Shown here piece by piece: positions 1 through 6,898 of a DNA stretch of 17,986 nucleotides. Every line of letters begins with the position of its first letter. The stretch's first letter is position 1. This DNA comes from DATJSJ01 sp035504175. GTDB taxonomy: Bacteria > Pseudomonadota > Alphaproteobacteria > Acetobacterales > Acetobacteraceae. A program made the position numbers and the translations under genes. The notes under the pieces were generated by a model. That model was given only the letters and a program-made list of their open reading frames with translations, was not told the DNA's origin and did not search any database. The stretch lies in contig DATJSJ010000037.1 of NCBI GenBank assembly GCA_035504175.1, positions 1-17,986 of the forward strand, in the 5' to 3' direction.

Positions 1-25
1 ACGGCGACCGGCCGTGGATATACCT

Positions 26-53
26 CCGGCGCTCCGCTCGAGGCGGAGGCCGG
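26..53 (+). repeat. Hairpin just upstream of tRNA-Cys
   Basis: Arms CTCCGC (32-37) and GCGGAG (43-48) pair around a 5-nt loop. The outer arms CCGGC (26-30) and GCCGG (49-53) extend the stem with one bulged G. It ends 7 nt before the tRNA. It could be a structure in the tRNA 5' leader (a TATACC -10-like hexamer lies at 19-24) or the end of a transcript entering from outside the window. No T-run follows, so it is not called a terminator. Confidence 0.35.
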
Positions 54-60
54 CTGCCTG

Positions 61-134
61 GGTCCGGTGGCAGAGTGGTGATGCAGCGGACTGCAAATCC
101 GCGTATGCCGGTTCGATTCCGGCCCGGACCTCCA
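61..134 (+). tRNA. tRNA-Cys (GCA)
   Basis: A complete cloverleaf can be folded by eye. The acceptor stem GGTCCGG (61-67) pairs perfectly with CCGGACC (124-130), followed by discriminator T at 131 and an encoded CCA (132-134). The anticodon stem GCGGA/TCCGC (86-90/98-102) encloses loop CTGCAAA with anticodon GCA at 93-95. The T-arm carries TTCGATT. U73 is the standard cysteine identity base. A T-run at 170-175 lies in the 3' trailer region without a clear hairpin before it. Confidence 0.97.
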
Positions 135-188
135 GCGGCCCTTCCGCACCCATCCGTCGCTGTTCGACATTTTTTGCCCTGGTAACGC

Positions 189-240
189 GCCAGGCGGGAG
201 CGTCAGCGCGCCTGGCTACACCCGCCGGCGTCGCCGGCGG
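189..240. repeat. Hairpin and perfect palindrome downstream of tRNA-Cys
   Basis: Two adjacent inverted repeats. GCCAGGCG (189-196) pairs with CGCCTGGC (209-216) around a 12-nt loop. Then CCGCCGGCG (222-230) and CGCCGGCGG (232-240) form a perfect 9-bp-arm palindrome around one central T. Neither has a following T-run. They may be intergenic repeat elements or protein-binding sites; their function is unknown. Confidence 0.5.
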
Positions 241-311
241 CACGCGCGCGTCCTCTTGGGAAGTCCAGGCAAACAACCGCGCGCCGTCAGGAGGAGTTGC
301 GCCAGACGGCC

Positions 312-332
312 AAGCCGGCGGCGCTCCGGCTT
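312..332 (-). terminator. Possible hairpin terminator of the small minus-strand gene
   Basis: AAGCCGG (312-318) and CCGGCTT (326-332) form a 7-bp stem with a 7-nt loop, about 25 nt beyond the stop codon of the minus-strand gene at 358-540. No U-tract follows on the minus strand, so termination activity is uncertain. Confidence 0.25.
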
Positions 333-357
333 CACCCGGCGAGCGGGTTTCTCCTGC

Positions 358-540
358 TCATTCGAACGGCTCGTTTGGATCGACGAACACCCAACTGTGC
401 CGCAACGGCGCGGGTGGCAGCGACTCTCCTGCCGCGACCTCTCGTCGCACCCCTGTCGCAGTGCCGAACACGCTGAGCATCTCGTACGTGCCGGTCATCG
501 GCGCCGGATCGCCAGGTTGGTGCTCCACGAACCGCGGCAT
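358..540 (-). CDS. Small conserved-looking protein, possibly YjzC-like (60 aa)
   Basis: This reading frame encodes a 60-residue protein beginning MPRFVEHQPGDPAP and containing TGTYEML and a terminal VFVDP. The pattern 'PG..AP.-G-Y...-(glycine/threonine turn)-...G..LPP-...-W.FVDP' resembles small YjzC-like proteins of unknown function. This is recalled resemblance, not a search result. The ATG at 540 is chosen because GAGGAG lies 8 nt upstream on the minus strand. An ATG two codons earlier (546) is too close to that site, and a TTG at 612 would give 84 residues. It has no signal peptide or membrane segment. Its amino-acid composition is balanced, unlike the Arg/Ala-rich overlapping frames. It stands alone in a gene-poor region after tRNA-Cys. 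Existence is moderately likely; function is unknown. Confidence 0.5.
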   Translation of the reverse strand: MPRFVEHQPGDPAPMTGTYEMLSVFGTATGVRREVAAGESLPPAPLRHSWVFVDPNEPFE

Positions 541-1082
541 GGTCATGGCTCCTCGCCCGGACAGATGCTCCGAAGCAGGCAATTCATCAGAAAGGGAATG
601 CCTTGCGCTCAATCAATAGCGCGGCCGGCCCGCAATCGGCGCAGCGGCCAAGGTCGCGCCGGTGTCGGAACGGCGCTTCGCATGCGCGTGCGGTCGTCGC
701 ACCCGCACCGCCGCCGCGGCGTGAGCGGTCAGCGACGGTCGGGTCAAACGGAAGGCTGCAGTTCCGGTCGCAAGGTTCAGGCGCGCACGCGAGTGGCCCG
801 CGACTCTCGGCGCCGGCTGCGCGTCGCAGTCGCCCGACGACGGCCAGAGCCGCACCAGGCACGCAGCCGTGGCCAGGGGCGGCCGACGCCAGCGTAGGGT
901 CCCCCTTGCAGGCTGCGGAGCGCCAACCTTGAGCAGACGACAGCAATTCGCCCGCGGCCATTTGGACGCGATCGTCCGGGCCGCGAACATTCTGATCCGC
1001 ACATCACGAACCTGCGCGTGCCTCCGGCAGGATGGTGCCAGCGCGCCGACGCGGCCCGTACCGTCGTCGCCCGATCAATCAG
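541..1082. other. Long stretch with no supported gene
   Basis: All open frames here are Arg/Ala/Gly/Pro-rich, have no recognisable domain, mutually overlap and lack convincing ribosome-binding sites. This is what random high-GC sequence produces. I see no RNA gene, transposase or clear repeat. It may be decayed coding DNA or a long intergenic region. Confidence 0.5.
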
Positions 1083-1107
1083 ATAACCATGCTTATGATG
1101 AGGTTAT
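1083..1107. promoter_or_regulatory. AT-rich inverted repeat (possible operator/promoter island)
   Basis: ATAACC (1083-1088) and GGTTAT (1102-1107) are perfect inverted arms 13 nt apart in a short AT-rich island inside very GC-rich DNA. The spacing suits a dimeric helix-turn-helix regulator. It lies about 150 bp upstream of the Ala-rich secreted protein gene at 1254. A 20-codon frame (1109-1171, starting MSVMPCPG, with TGAGG 5 nt before its ATG) begins immediately after; it could be a leader peptide or chance. Confidence 0.3.
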
Positions 1108-1207
1108 TATGAGTGTTATGCCATGCCCCGGTATTCCGAAGATTCTGCGGCAGGGGCACCGTCGCCACTGACGAGGTGCCGCACCTGACCGCACTTCGTC
1201 GGCAATC

Positions 1208-1226
1208 CCGTCCGTGCAGCGGACGG
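1208..1226 (+). repeat. Hairpin in the probable 5' leader of the 1254 gene
   Basis: CCGTCCG (1208-1214) and CGGACGG (1220-1226) form a perfect 7-bp stem with a 5-nt loop, ending 27 nt before the ATG. The 3' arm and the following bases contain two copies of GACGGAG (one overlapping the ribosome-binding region). This could influence translation or message stability. Confidence 0.35.
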
Positions 1227-1253
1227 AGATCCTGAAGAGACGGAGAGCGAACC

Positions 1254-1553
1254 ATGAAGTCCCTGCCGAGCCTCGTCGCGGCTGCCTTGCTGTCAGCAGC
1301 GCCAGTCACTGCTGCGCTGGCCGCGAGCCCGGCGCACTCAATGTACCAGCCCCCGATATCGTCGCAGAGCGCCTACCCATCCGCGGCCGCGGCGGCCCAG
1401 GCCGCCAAAGTCGCCGCGGCCGCCGCCGCTGGCATAGACCCGCTGAATACGACGCCCTATGCCCAGTCGCATCCGACTGCGCCGGCCGCGGCCGCCGTCT
1501 ACGCCCACTATCAGCCGCAAGCCTACTCGGCGAACCAGAACCCCCGCATCTGA
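1254..1553 (+). CDS. Ala-rich secreted small protein of unknown function (99 aa)
   Basis: The protein opens with a classic Sec signal peptide: MKSL, then a hydrophobic Ala/Leu/Val core, then an ALAAS cleavage region near residues 23-25. The mature part is dominated by alanine (AAAAAQAA and AAAAAAG runs at about residues 44-63), with scattered Tyr/Pro/Gln and no cysteine. GGAGAG sits about 6 nt before the ATG, and a strong hairpin terminator follows the stop codon within 30 nt. Together these mark it as a real single-gene transcript. I do not recognise a family; the role is presumably periplasmic or extracellular. The Ala-rich middle resembles low-complexity linkers in other envelope proteins. 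Confidence 0.7.
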   Translation: MKSLPSLVAAALLSAAPVTAALAASPAHSMYQPPISSQSAYPSAAAAAQAAKVAAAAAAGIDPLNTTPYAQSHPTAPAAAAVYAHYQPQAYSANQNPRI

Positions 1554-1580
1554 AGGCGGCTGACCTGCCGCGACTCATTC

Positions 1581-1611
1581 GGGGCCGCCCCTCGCAGGGC
1601 GGCCCCTACTT
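1581..1611 (+). terminator. Rho-independent-type terminator
   Basis: GGGGCCGCCC (1581-1590) and GGGCGGCCCC (1597-1606) form a perfect 10-bp GC stem with loop CTCGCA, followed by TACTT. It lies 27 nt after the stop codon of the 99-residue secreted protein. The U-tract is weak but the stem is very stable. Confidence 0.7.
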
Positions 1612-1743
1612 ACGTTCGATCGGCGGCCCTTCCCTGGAACCGCGCGGCGAAGGGGCGGCATGACCACGGCCGGCAGGGGTCCTGATCCGCGCCGGTTCAG
1701 GGGTTGCTATGCCGCCGCGCCTTCTGCCGCCGCGATCGCCGCC

Positions 1744-1986
1744 TCAGGCGGCCGCATCGGGTATCGACTGCCGCCTGGCGGGAGGAAGACGTTGCGAAGC
1801 CTTTGCCCCGAGCCAGGCCGTGAGCTGGTCGCGGTCCCAGACCGGCGAGAGATATCCAAAATGGTATGACGGGCGCGGCAGTTTTCCGCGCGCGACCCTG
1901 GTTCGAATTTCGTCAACCGAATACCCGGTGGCTTTGACGAGAACGTCGAGGCGAATCCATTCCCGCCTTCTTTCCTGCGCCGGCAT
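1744..1986 (-). CDS. Excisionase/AlpA-like small DNA-binding protein (80 aa)
   Basis: The core WIRLDVLVKATGYSV.. continuing to ..VWDRDQLTAWLG (residues 10-60) has the layout of MerR-type winged-helix excisionase/AlpA proteins. These have a recognition helix after 'L..ATGYS...I..RVARG.LP', a short wing, then 'W....L..WL'. They bind DNA as phage/integrative-element excision factors or small regulators. The ATG at 1986 is chosen because AGGAGAG lies about 7 nt upstream. An in-frame start at 2076 would add 30 residues with no domain. The upstream minus-strand DNA (2030-2075) is AT-richer and may hold the promoter. No integrase, portal or transposase gene accompanies it in the window. It may therefore be a solitary regulator or the remnant of an element. 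Confidence 0.65.
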   Translation of the reverse strand: MPAQERRREWIRLDVLVKATGYSVDEIRTRVARGKLPRPSYHFGYLSPVWDRDQLTAWLGAKASQRLPPARRQSIPDAAA

Positions 1987-2649
1987 CGCGCTCTCCTGGC
2001 CGATTCTTTCTGTCGAGTGGGAGGATGCGGTGGTCAAAATGGGGCAATTAAGGCAGAAAACGAGAATGTGAAGCACATGGATGTGTATTCATACCATCGC
2101 ATGACAGAAGAGGGGCAGAGGCGGCCAAAGTAACGCGCGGAGTTACCACGGGATCGGGGCGGAACGGACCTTCGATCCGACTGTTGCAATTTGCGGACTG
2201 CCAGCTACCGCTACGTGTATTTGCTGCTCTTTACCCAACCTACGAAACGGTGCGCCCATCCGTCCGACGGCGGCGACCAAGCCGCGATGAACCCGCGGCC
2301 AGCCCGTCCCGTCGGCACTCCCGCATCGCCCGGATGAAGGGCGCAGCGACGAACCGACCTTCCTGATCGAAGTGACGAACGCGGGGACGACCACCCGTGT
2401 CCCGAAATCGCCTCGCACCTGCGACGCGCGAGCCGTTCGCCCTCACCCCGCCAGGTCGGAACGCAGCGCGCGGCGTTCGACGCGCGGCCGGCGGCGTCAC
2501 GGGAGTTCCGGTCAGCCGCGGCAATGCCGGGCGCCGCCAGGCGTGCACCGATGGGCCAGGCAGCGATCTGTCGGGAAACGTTACACTCTGTGCCCCGCCG
2601 GCAAGCTACCGTTCTGGCCAACCAATGTGGAACGAAACTTGCGTGTGTA
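1987..2649. other. Intergenic stretch without a supported gene
   Basis: About 660 bp separate the excisionase-like gene (minus) from the PEP-CTERM gene (plus). The part at 2028-2110 is noticeably AT-rich for this genome and is the likely promoter zone of the minus-strand gene. The open frames at 2143-2621 are Arg/Ala-rich shadows without domains or good ribosome-binding sites. I see no RNA gene or mobile element. Confidence 0.45.
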
Positions 2650-2674
2650 CCCCCCGGGAATCACGTTCGGGGGG
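2650..2674 (+). promoter_or_regulatory. Leader hairpin covering the ribosome-binding G-tract of the PEP-CTERM gene
   Basis: CCCCCCG (2650-2656) can pair with CGGGGGG (2668-2674) around an 11-nt loop. The G-tract is the only purine-rich sequence before the ATG at 2680, so the stem would mask the Shine-Dalgarno region. This suggests translational control or RNA thermometer-like behaviour, but no function is shown. Confidence 0.35.
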
Positions 2675-2679
2675 CGGCG

Positions 2680-3306
2680 ATGAAACATGGTGTGCTTCTG
2701 GCCGCAGCGGCCTTGGGGACGCTGGCGCTCGGACCCACGGCCCGGGCGACGTACGTCTTTACGTACACGCCGACCAGCGCCTCGGTGTCCGGCGCGTCCG
2801 TGCCGGCCTCCGCAGTGCCGGGCTTCGTGCTGACGCTGACGGATGCGGCGGTCGCGAGCGGCAGCTTCGCGCTCGACGGGTTTGGCAGCGGCAACCCGCC
2901 TCCGCCGAGCTGGTCGGGCAATCTTGCCGGCTTCGTCGGCATGACCGTGACGCATGCGTTCGACGGTGACATCACGCCGGGCTACCTCGACGGCAGCCTC
3001 GATATCAGCATGAGCTTCACCGGCTCGGGTCAGGTCTCGGCGGCGAACATCCGGTTTCTCGGCGTGTCCGAGGAATTGCAGCTGAATGGCGGTGGGTCCG
3101 CGCTTTCCGGCTATTTCGGATCGGACGCGGCATACTGCGACAGCTCGATCTTCTCGCAAAAGTGCGTGGAGTCTGGCTCGCTGTCGGTGGCCCTGCCTGA
3201 GCCCAGCAGCGCCACGCTGCTGCTGAGCGGCGGCGGCGCGATGATACTCGGGCTGCTCGGAAGCGGGCGTCTGCTGCAGCGGACCCTGGCCTCGCGCCGG
3301 TCCTAG
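2680..3306 (+). CDS. PEP-CTERM sorting-domain protein (208 aa)
   Basis: An N-terminal signal peptide (residues 1-23, MKHGVLL.. to ..TARAT) leads into a Gly/Ser/Thr-rich beta-type ectodomain with one Cys pair (YCDSS and QKCVE, roughly residues 150-165). The C-terminus has the tripartite PEP-CTERM signal: PEP at 173-175, a hydrophobic stretch (SATLLLSGGGAMILGLLG) and a basic tail ending ASRRS. Such proteins are exported and processed by an exosortase (XrtA/EpsH type), often with exopolysaccharide production. No exosortase gene is in this window. The ATG at 2680 is chosen because it gives a clean signal peptide; upstream in-frame ATGs add an implausible extension. The ectodomain belongs to no family I recognise. 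Confidence 0.85.
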   Translation: MKHGVLLAAAALGTLALGPTARATYVFTYTPTSASVSGASVPASAVPGFVLTLTDAAVASGSFALDGFGSGNPPPPSWSGNLAGFVGMTVTHAFDGDITPGYLDGSLDISMSFTGSGQVSAANIRFLGVSEELQLNGGGSALSGYFGSDAAYCDSSIFSQKCVESGSLSVALPEPSSATLLLSGGGAMILGLLGSGRLLQRTLASRRS

Positions 3307-3358
3307 ACTCGGGATCGCCTGACTGCACCAAGCGATCCGGCCTCGCGCTGTCTGACGT

Positions 3359-3381
3359 GCCCCGGCGGCTTTTCCCGGGGC
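3359..3381 (+). terminator. Candidate terminator after the PEP-CTERM gene
   Basis: GCCCCGG (3359-3365) and CCGGGGC (3375-3381) form a 7-bp stem around CGGCTTTTC, 52 nt after the stop codon. The T-run is in the loop, not after the stem, so intrinsic termination is uncertain. Confidence 0.35.
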
Positions 3382-3458
3382 GCCTGAAGACGGGATGATC
3401 GCGGACGAAACTGTCCCGGGCACGCGACGTTGACTGGGCCTGCGAACGGGAGGTCCCA

Positions 3459-4127
3459 ATGTCACGTTCCCGACTGCTTGCCACGATCGCCGCGGCCGCT
3501 CTGTTCTGCGCGCCGGCGCTCGCGGCCCAACCCGATAATGCCGGCAACGGCGTGAAAGCCGCCCAGCCAGGCGCGGCTGCAACGGCACCGGCGCCTGCCG
3601 CGACCGCAATGCCGGCCCAGCACGAGGCAGCGAATACCAGCGCCACCAACGGCCCGTCAGGAACCCTGCACAAGACCGCCGGCGACTGGCGGTCGAGCAT
3701 GCTGGTCGGTGCCACGGTGTACAACGAGCAGGGCAAGGATATCGGCACGGTCGATGATCTGCTGCTGAATTCCGGCGGCAAGGTCACCCAGGCCGTGCTC
3801 TCGGTCGGCGGCTTCCTCGGCATCGGCAGCAAGCTGGTGGCGGTGCCGTTCGACCAGCTGAAAATCGAGCCGAGCCATAACGGCACGACGACCGCGGCCA
3901 ACGCCCCTGCCCCGGCGGCGATGACCGGCGGCGCCGGCGGCGCCGCGACCAACGCCGGCGCGGTCGGCACGGCCCCGGCTGCCGGCGGGGCCGCGAATAC
4001 CGCCGCAGCCCCGGCGACGACCCCGGCTCCGGCCGCCCACGCGCGGCCCGACTACAGCCTGGTGTTGCCGAACGCGACGCAGGATTCGCTCAAATCCATG
4101 CCGAGCTTCTCCTACACGAAGGGTTGA
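3459..4127 (+). CDS. Exported PRC-barrel domain protein (222 aa)
   Basis: Signal peptide at 1-22 (MSRSRLL.. to ..APALA), an Ala/Pro-rich spacer (about 23-70), then a PRC-barrel domain (about 72-139). The barrel contains LVGATVYNEQGKDIGTVDDL and VLSVGGFLGIGSKLVAVPFDQL. A roughly 60-residue Ala/Gly/Pro/Thr linker (140-195) separates it from a short C-terminal motif, YSLVLPNATQDSLKSMPSF. That motif normally directly follows the barrel in alphaproteobacterial members, so the linker looks like an insertion. PRC-barrels mediate protein or metabolite binding; secreted alphaproteobacterial versions are often stress- or envelope-related, with no defined biochemical role. GGGAGG lies 5 nt before the ATG. 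It is monocistronic, with a hairpin terminator immediately after. Confidence 0.85.
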   Translation: MSRSRLLATIAAAALFCAPALAAQPDNAGNGVKAAQPGAAATAPAPAATAMPAQHEAANTSATNGPSGTLHKTAGDWRSSMLVGATVYNEQGKDIGTVDDLLLNSGGKVTQAVLSVGGFLGIGSKLVAVPFDQLKIEPSHNGTTTAANAPAPAAMTGGAGGAATNAGAVGTAPAAGGAANTAAAPATTPAPAAHARPDYSLVLPNATQDSLKSMPSFSYTKG

Positions 4128-4132
4128 CCGGA

Positions 4133-4165
4133 CGCCGTCGGGCCCCAGGGCCCGGCGGCGCTTTC
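4133..4165 (+). terminator. Strong hairpin terminator after the PRC-barrel gene
   Basis: Bases 4133-4145 pair with 4148-4160 over 13 bp, including one G-U pair. The core is CGGGCCC against GGGCCCG, and CTTTCC follows. It begins 5 nt after the stop codon, in the gap between this gene and the convergent histidine kinase. The rest of the gap (4166-4356) shows nothing recognisable. Confidence 0.6.
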
Positions 4166-4356
4166 CGTCCAGCCGGCGCCGCGGGTTCATGCTGAGCGGC
4201 GCCGCATGGCAGCCGGCCCATGGTCGGGCTGCCACGCAAACCAGAGCACGACGCCGCATCGAGCGCCTGTAGCCGGCGGTTCAATCGTGCGCTCTGCACC
4301 TTGCGTCGTCGGGCCGGAACCAGCCCCGCTCCGTCGCAGGCGGCGATGTTTCGAAT

Positions 4357-6771
4357 CTACACCATCATTCGATCGACGCGGCGCAGCAGGTCGGACGGGC
4401 GAAACGGCTTGCGGATGACGTTGTCGAGGTCGAAATCCTCGAGCTCGTTGTTGCGGCCGAACTCGGCATAGCCGGTGACGATCAGCGCGGGCAGCTCGGG
4501 CCGGCGCCGCCGCAGCCGGCTGAGCAATTGCAGCCCGTTCATCCCCGGCATCGCATAGTCGGCGACCACCAGGCGGATCTCGTCGGCGCGCTCCTCCACC
4601 GTCTGCAGCGCACTCTCGCCGTCCGGCGCAGTGGCTACCGCATAGCCGGCCTCTGCCAGAATTTCGGCCGTCACCTCGCGCACCGATGCGTCATCGTCCA
4701 CCAGCAGGATCGTCCCGCCATGGACGGCACCGTCGGGCCGGCGCGGCGGTTCGGGCAGCGGCTGGTCGGGCCGCGCATGTGCCCGAGGCAGGAGCAGGGT
4801 GACGGTGGTACCCACACCCGGCTTGCTCTCGATCTGGATGTCGCCGCCGGATTGCTGGATCAGCCCGTGTACCTGCGACAGGCCGAGCCCGGAGCCACGG
4901 CTGAGCGGCTTGGTGGTGAAAAACGGCTCGAAGACCCGCGCCAGCACCTCGGGGGCCATCCCGGTGCCGGTATCCGCCACGATCAGCCCGACATATTCGC
5001 CGGGCGGCGCGCCATCCGCGGCATCTGAGCGAACGACGCGATTGACCGTCTCGATGCGCATCCGCCCGCCGTCCGGCATCGCGTCGCGCGCGTTGAGCAC
5101 GAGGTTGAGGATCGCCGCCTCGAGCTGGTTCGGATCGACCATCGCTGCCCAGAGGGCCGGATCGAGCCGGGTCTCCAGTGTCACCTGCGGCCCCTGCATC
5201 GTCCCGAGCATCGCCGCCATGCTTTGCACCACGGCGTTGAGGTCGGTCGGCTTCGGCAACAACTGCTGGCGGCGGGAGAAGGCGAGCAGTTGCGCGGTCA
5301 GACGGGCGCCGCGCTCGACCGCGCTCTGCGCGGTGCGCACCAGACCGGGCAATCGCGGCTCGTCGGTCGGCAGTCGATGACGCAGAACGTCGAGCGTCCC
5401 GCCGACGACGGTGAGTACGTTGTTGAAGTCGTGCGCCAGGCCGCCGGCCAGTTGGCCCACCACCTGCAGCTTCTGTGCCTGGCGCAGCGTCGCCTCGCTG
5501 CGTTCGCGCTGGCTGATCGCCACCTGCAGCCGGTTGTTGGTCTCCAGCAGTTCGTGCGTCCGCTCGGCCACCCGCGCTTCCAGCGCCTCGTTGAGGCTGC
5601 GCAGATCGGCCTCGTGGGCGCCGAGCTGTTCCACCATGCGGTTGAACGCCGACGCGAGCTGGCCGAATTCCGAGCGCGGGCCGTCGCGCAGGCGGGCGCG
5701 CGCGGAATAGTCACCCGCCGACCAGCGCGCCGCCGCGGTCAGCAGCGCCGCCGTCGGCGCCCGTACATACCGTTGCGCAATCACCAGCGCGCAGCCGAGC
5801 GAAATCAGCGCGCCAATCCCGATCAGCAGATAGCCATGTTCCGCCGCCCGATCGATGGCACTGGACAATGGCACCACCGGCGCCGCGAGGCAGATGAACA
5901 GGCCGGGCGGAACGGCAGCCGGCACGAAACCCAACATGACCGGTCCGAGATGCGGCTCGGATCGCATCGTCACACCGGCGGCATCGGCGCGGAGCAGGTC
6001 GCCAGCCGCCGGCGGCAGGTCCTGCCCGACCAGCGACCGCGCCGGCGGAAAGGCGGCGAGCACCGTGCCGTGCCGGTCGGCGACGAGGATCCGCGCCTCG
6101 GGCAGGCGATAGATGTCGCGCAGATTGCGCTCGAGTGCGTCGAGCCCCAGGCCCAGCACGACGACGCCGCGTCGCCCGCCGACCGGGAAAGAAAGGAAGG
6201 CCGGCAGCATCGCCGGCAGTCCATCAGGGCGGGCGAACCGGCCGACATAGAACTGCGGCGGGCTCGCGTCGATCGCCTGCGGCAGCGCCTGTGCCTGGCG
6301 GATGATCGCCGGGACCGCGAGTGTCGGCGCCGTGCTGCACAGCACCGATCCATCCGCGCGCAGCACGGCGAGGAGCTGATAGGCGGGAAGCGCCTGGCGC
6401 AACTGCGAGAGCTGCGCGCCGCAATCGGGGTCGAACGTCCGCACCGAGTGAAAGGCGGCAATGGCGACCGCCACCGAACGGGCCTGCTGGACGGCCTGCC
6501 GAAGATCGCCATGTACCAGCTCGGCCTGCCGCTGCACGAAGATCCGGGCGCGCGCCTCCCGTTCGGCAAGCAGGCTGCGCTGAATGGTCAGCAGGACGAT
6601 GACGGCGGGCAGGGTTGCAACCAGGACCAGGAGCACGATCCGGCCCAGGAGCGATGCACGCGCGACCAGAAGACCGATCTCCTTCCCCCCGAGCCCCGTG
6701 TACGCAACGCTATGCGTATATGGCACACGACCGCATGGCGCTGACAACGAAAACCTGTTGCCTGCCAGCAA
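4357..6771 (-). CDS. Membrane hybrid sensor histidine kinase with receiver domain (about 800 aa)
   Basis: Numbering is from the TTG at 6771. There is a transmembrane helix (about 44-63), a periplasmic CACHE-like sensor region (about 65-308), a second transmembrane helix (about 313-334), HAMP (335-388), a coiled coil (390-432) and a HisKA dimerisation helix with GGLAHDFNN (phosphorylated H447). The ATPase domain has N-box NLVLNARDAM (N560), DTGTGM (600-605), FEPFFTTK (614-621) and GSGLGLS (626-632). The C-terminal receiver has acidic VDDD (691-694), phospho-acceptor D738 in ADYAMPGMNG, T766 and K788. All catalytic residues are present. It should sense a periplasmic ligand and relay phosphate to a downstream partner, but no regulator gene is adjacent. 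The start is uncertain: TTG 6771, TTG 6747 and GTG 6726 all lack a good ribosome-binding site. The only strong one, AAGGAG at 6684-6679, precedes a CTG at 6669. Confidence 0.92.
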   Translation of the reverse strand: MLAGNRFSLSAPCGRVPYTHSVAYTGLGGKEIGLLVARASLLGRIVLLVLVATLPAVIVLLTIQRSLLAEREARARIFVQRQAELVHGDLRQAVQQARSVAVAIAAFHSVRTFDPDCGAQLSQLRQALPAYQLLAVLRADGSVLCSTAPTLAVPAIIRQAQALPQAIDASPPQFYVGRFARPDGLPAMLPAFLSFPVGGRRGVVVLGLGLDALERNLRDIYRLPEARILVADRHGTVLAAFPPARSLVGQDLPPAAGDLLRADAAGVTMRSEPHLGPVMLGFVPAAVPPGLFICLAAPVVPLSSAIDRAAEHGYLLIGIGALISLGCALVIAQRYVRAPTAALLTAAARWSAGDYSARARLRDGPRSEFGQLASAFNRMVEQLGAHEADLRSLNEALEARVAERTHELLETNNRLQVAISQRERSEATLRQAQKLQVVGQLAGGLAHDFNNVLTVVGGTLDVLRHRLPTDEPRLPGLVRTAQSAVERGARLTAQLLAFSRRQQLLPKPTDLNAVVQSMAAMLGTMQGPQVTLETRLDPALWAAMVDPNQLEAAILNLVLNARDAMPDGGRMRIETVNRVVRSDAADGAPPGEYVGLIVADTGTGMAPEVLARVFEPFFTTKPLSRGSGLGLSQVHGLIQQSGGDIQIESKPGVGTTVTLLLPRAHARPDQPLPEPPRRPDGAVHGGTILLVDDDASVREVTAEILAEAGYAVATAPDGESALQTVEERADEIRLVVADYAMPGMNGLQLLSRLRRRRPELPALIVTGYAEFGRNNELEDFDLDNVIRKPFRPSDLLRRVDRMMV
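6701..6718. promoter_or_regulatory. Inverted repeat at the 5' end of the kinase gene
   Basis: TACGCA (6701-6706) and TGCGTA (6713-6718) are perfect arms 6 nt apart. The repeat lies inside the longest kinase reading frame but upstream of the first membrane helix and of the AAGGAG at 6684-6679 (minus strand). If the true start is downstream, this is a good operator candidate. Confidence 0.3.
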
Positions 6772-6898
6772 TTATCGTTCGCCGTGTGGGCCAGGTCGGA
6801 TCGACAACCATTGGTAGCAATGCCGCACTCCTCCGCATCCTCGCATGTGAGCAGGGACGCAGGCGGCGCGGGTGCCGGCGCGCCGGGCGAGGTGCGGC

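Noticed and set aside
5224..6744. 506-codon plus-strand frame opposite the histidine kinase
   Set aside because: It is antisense to a gene with complete catalytic motifs, with composition rich in Arg/Gln/His and no domain.
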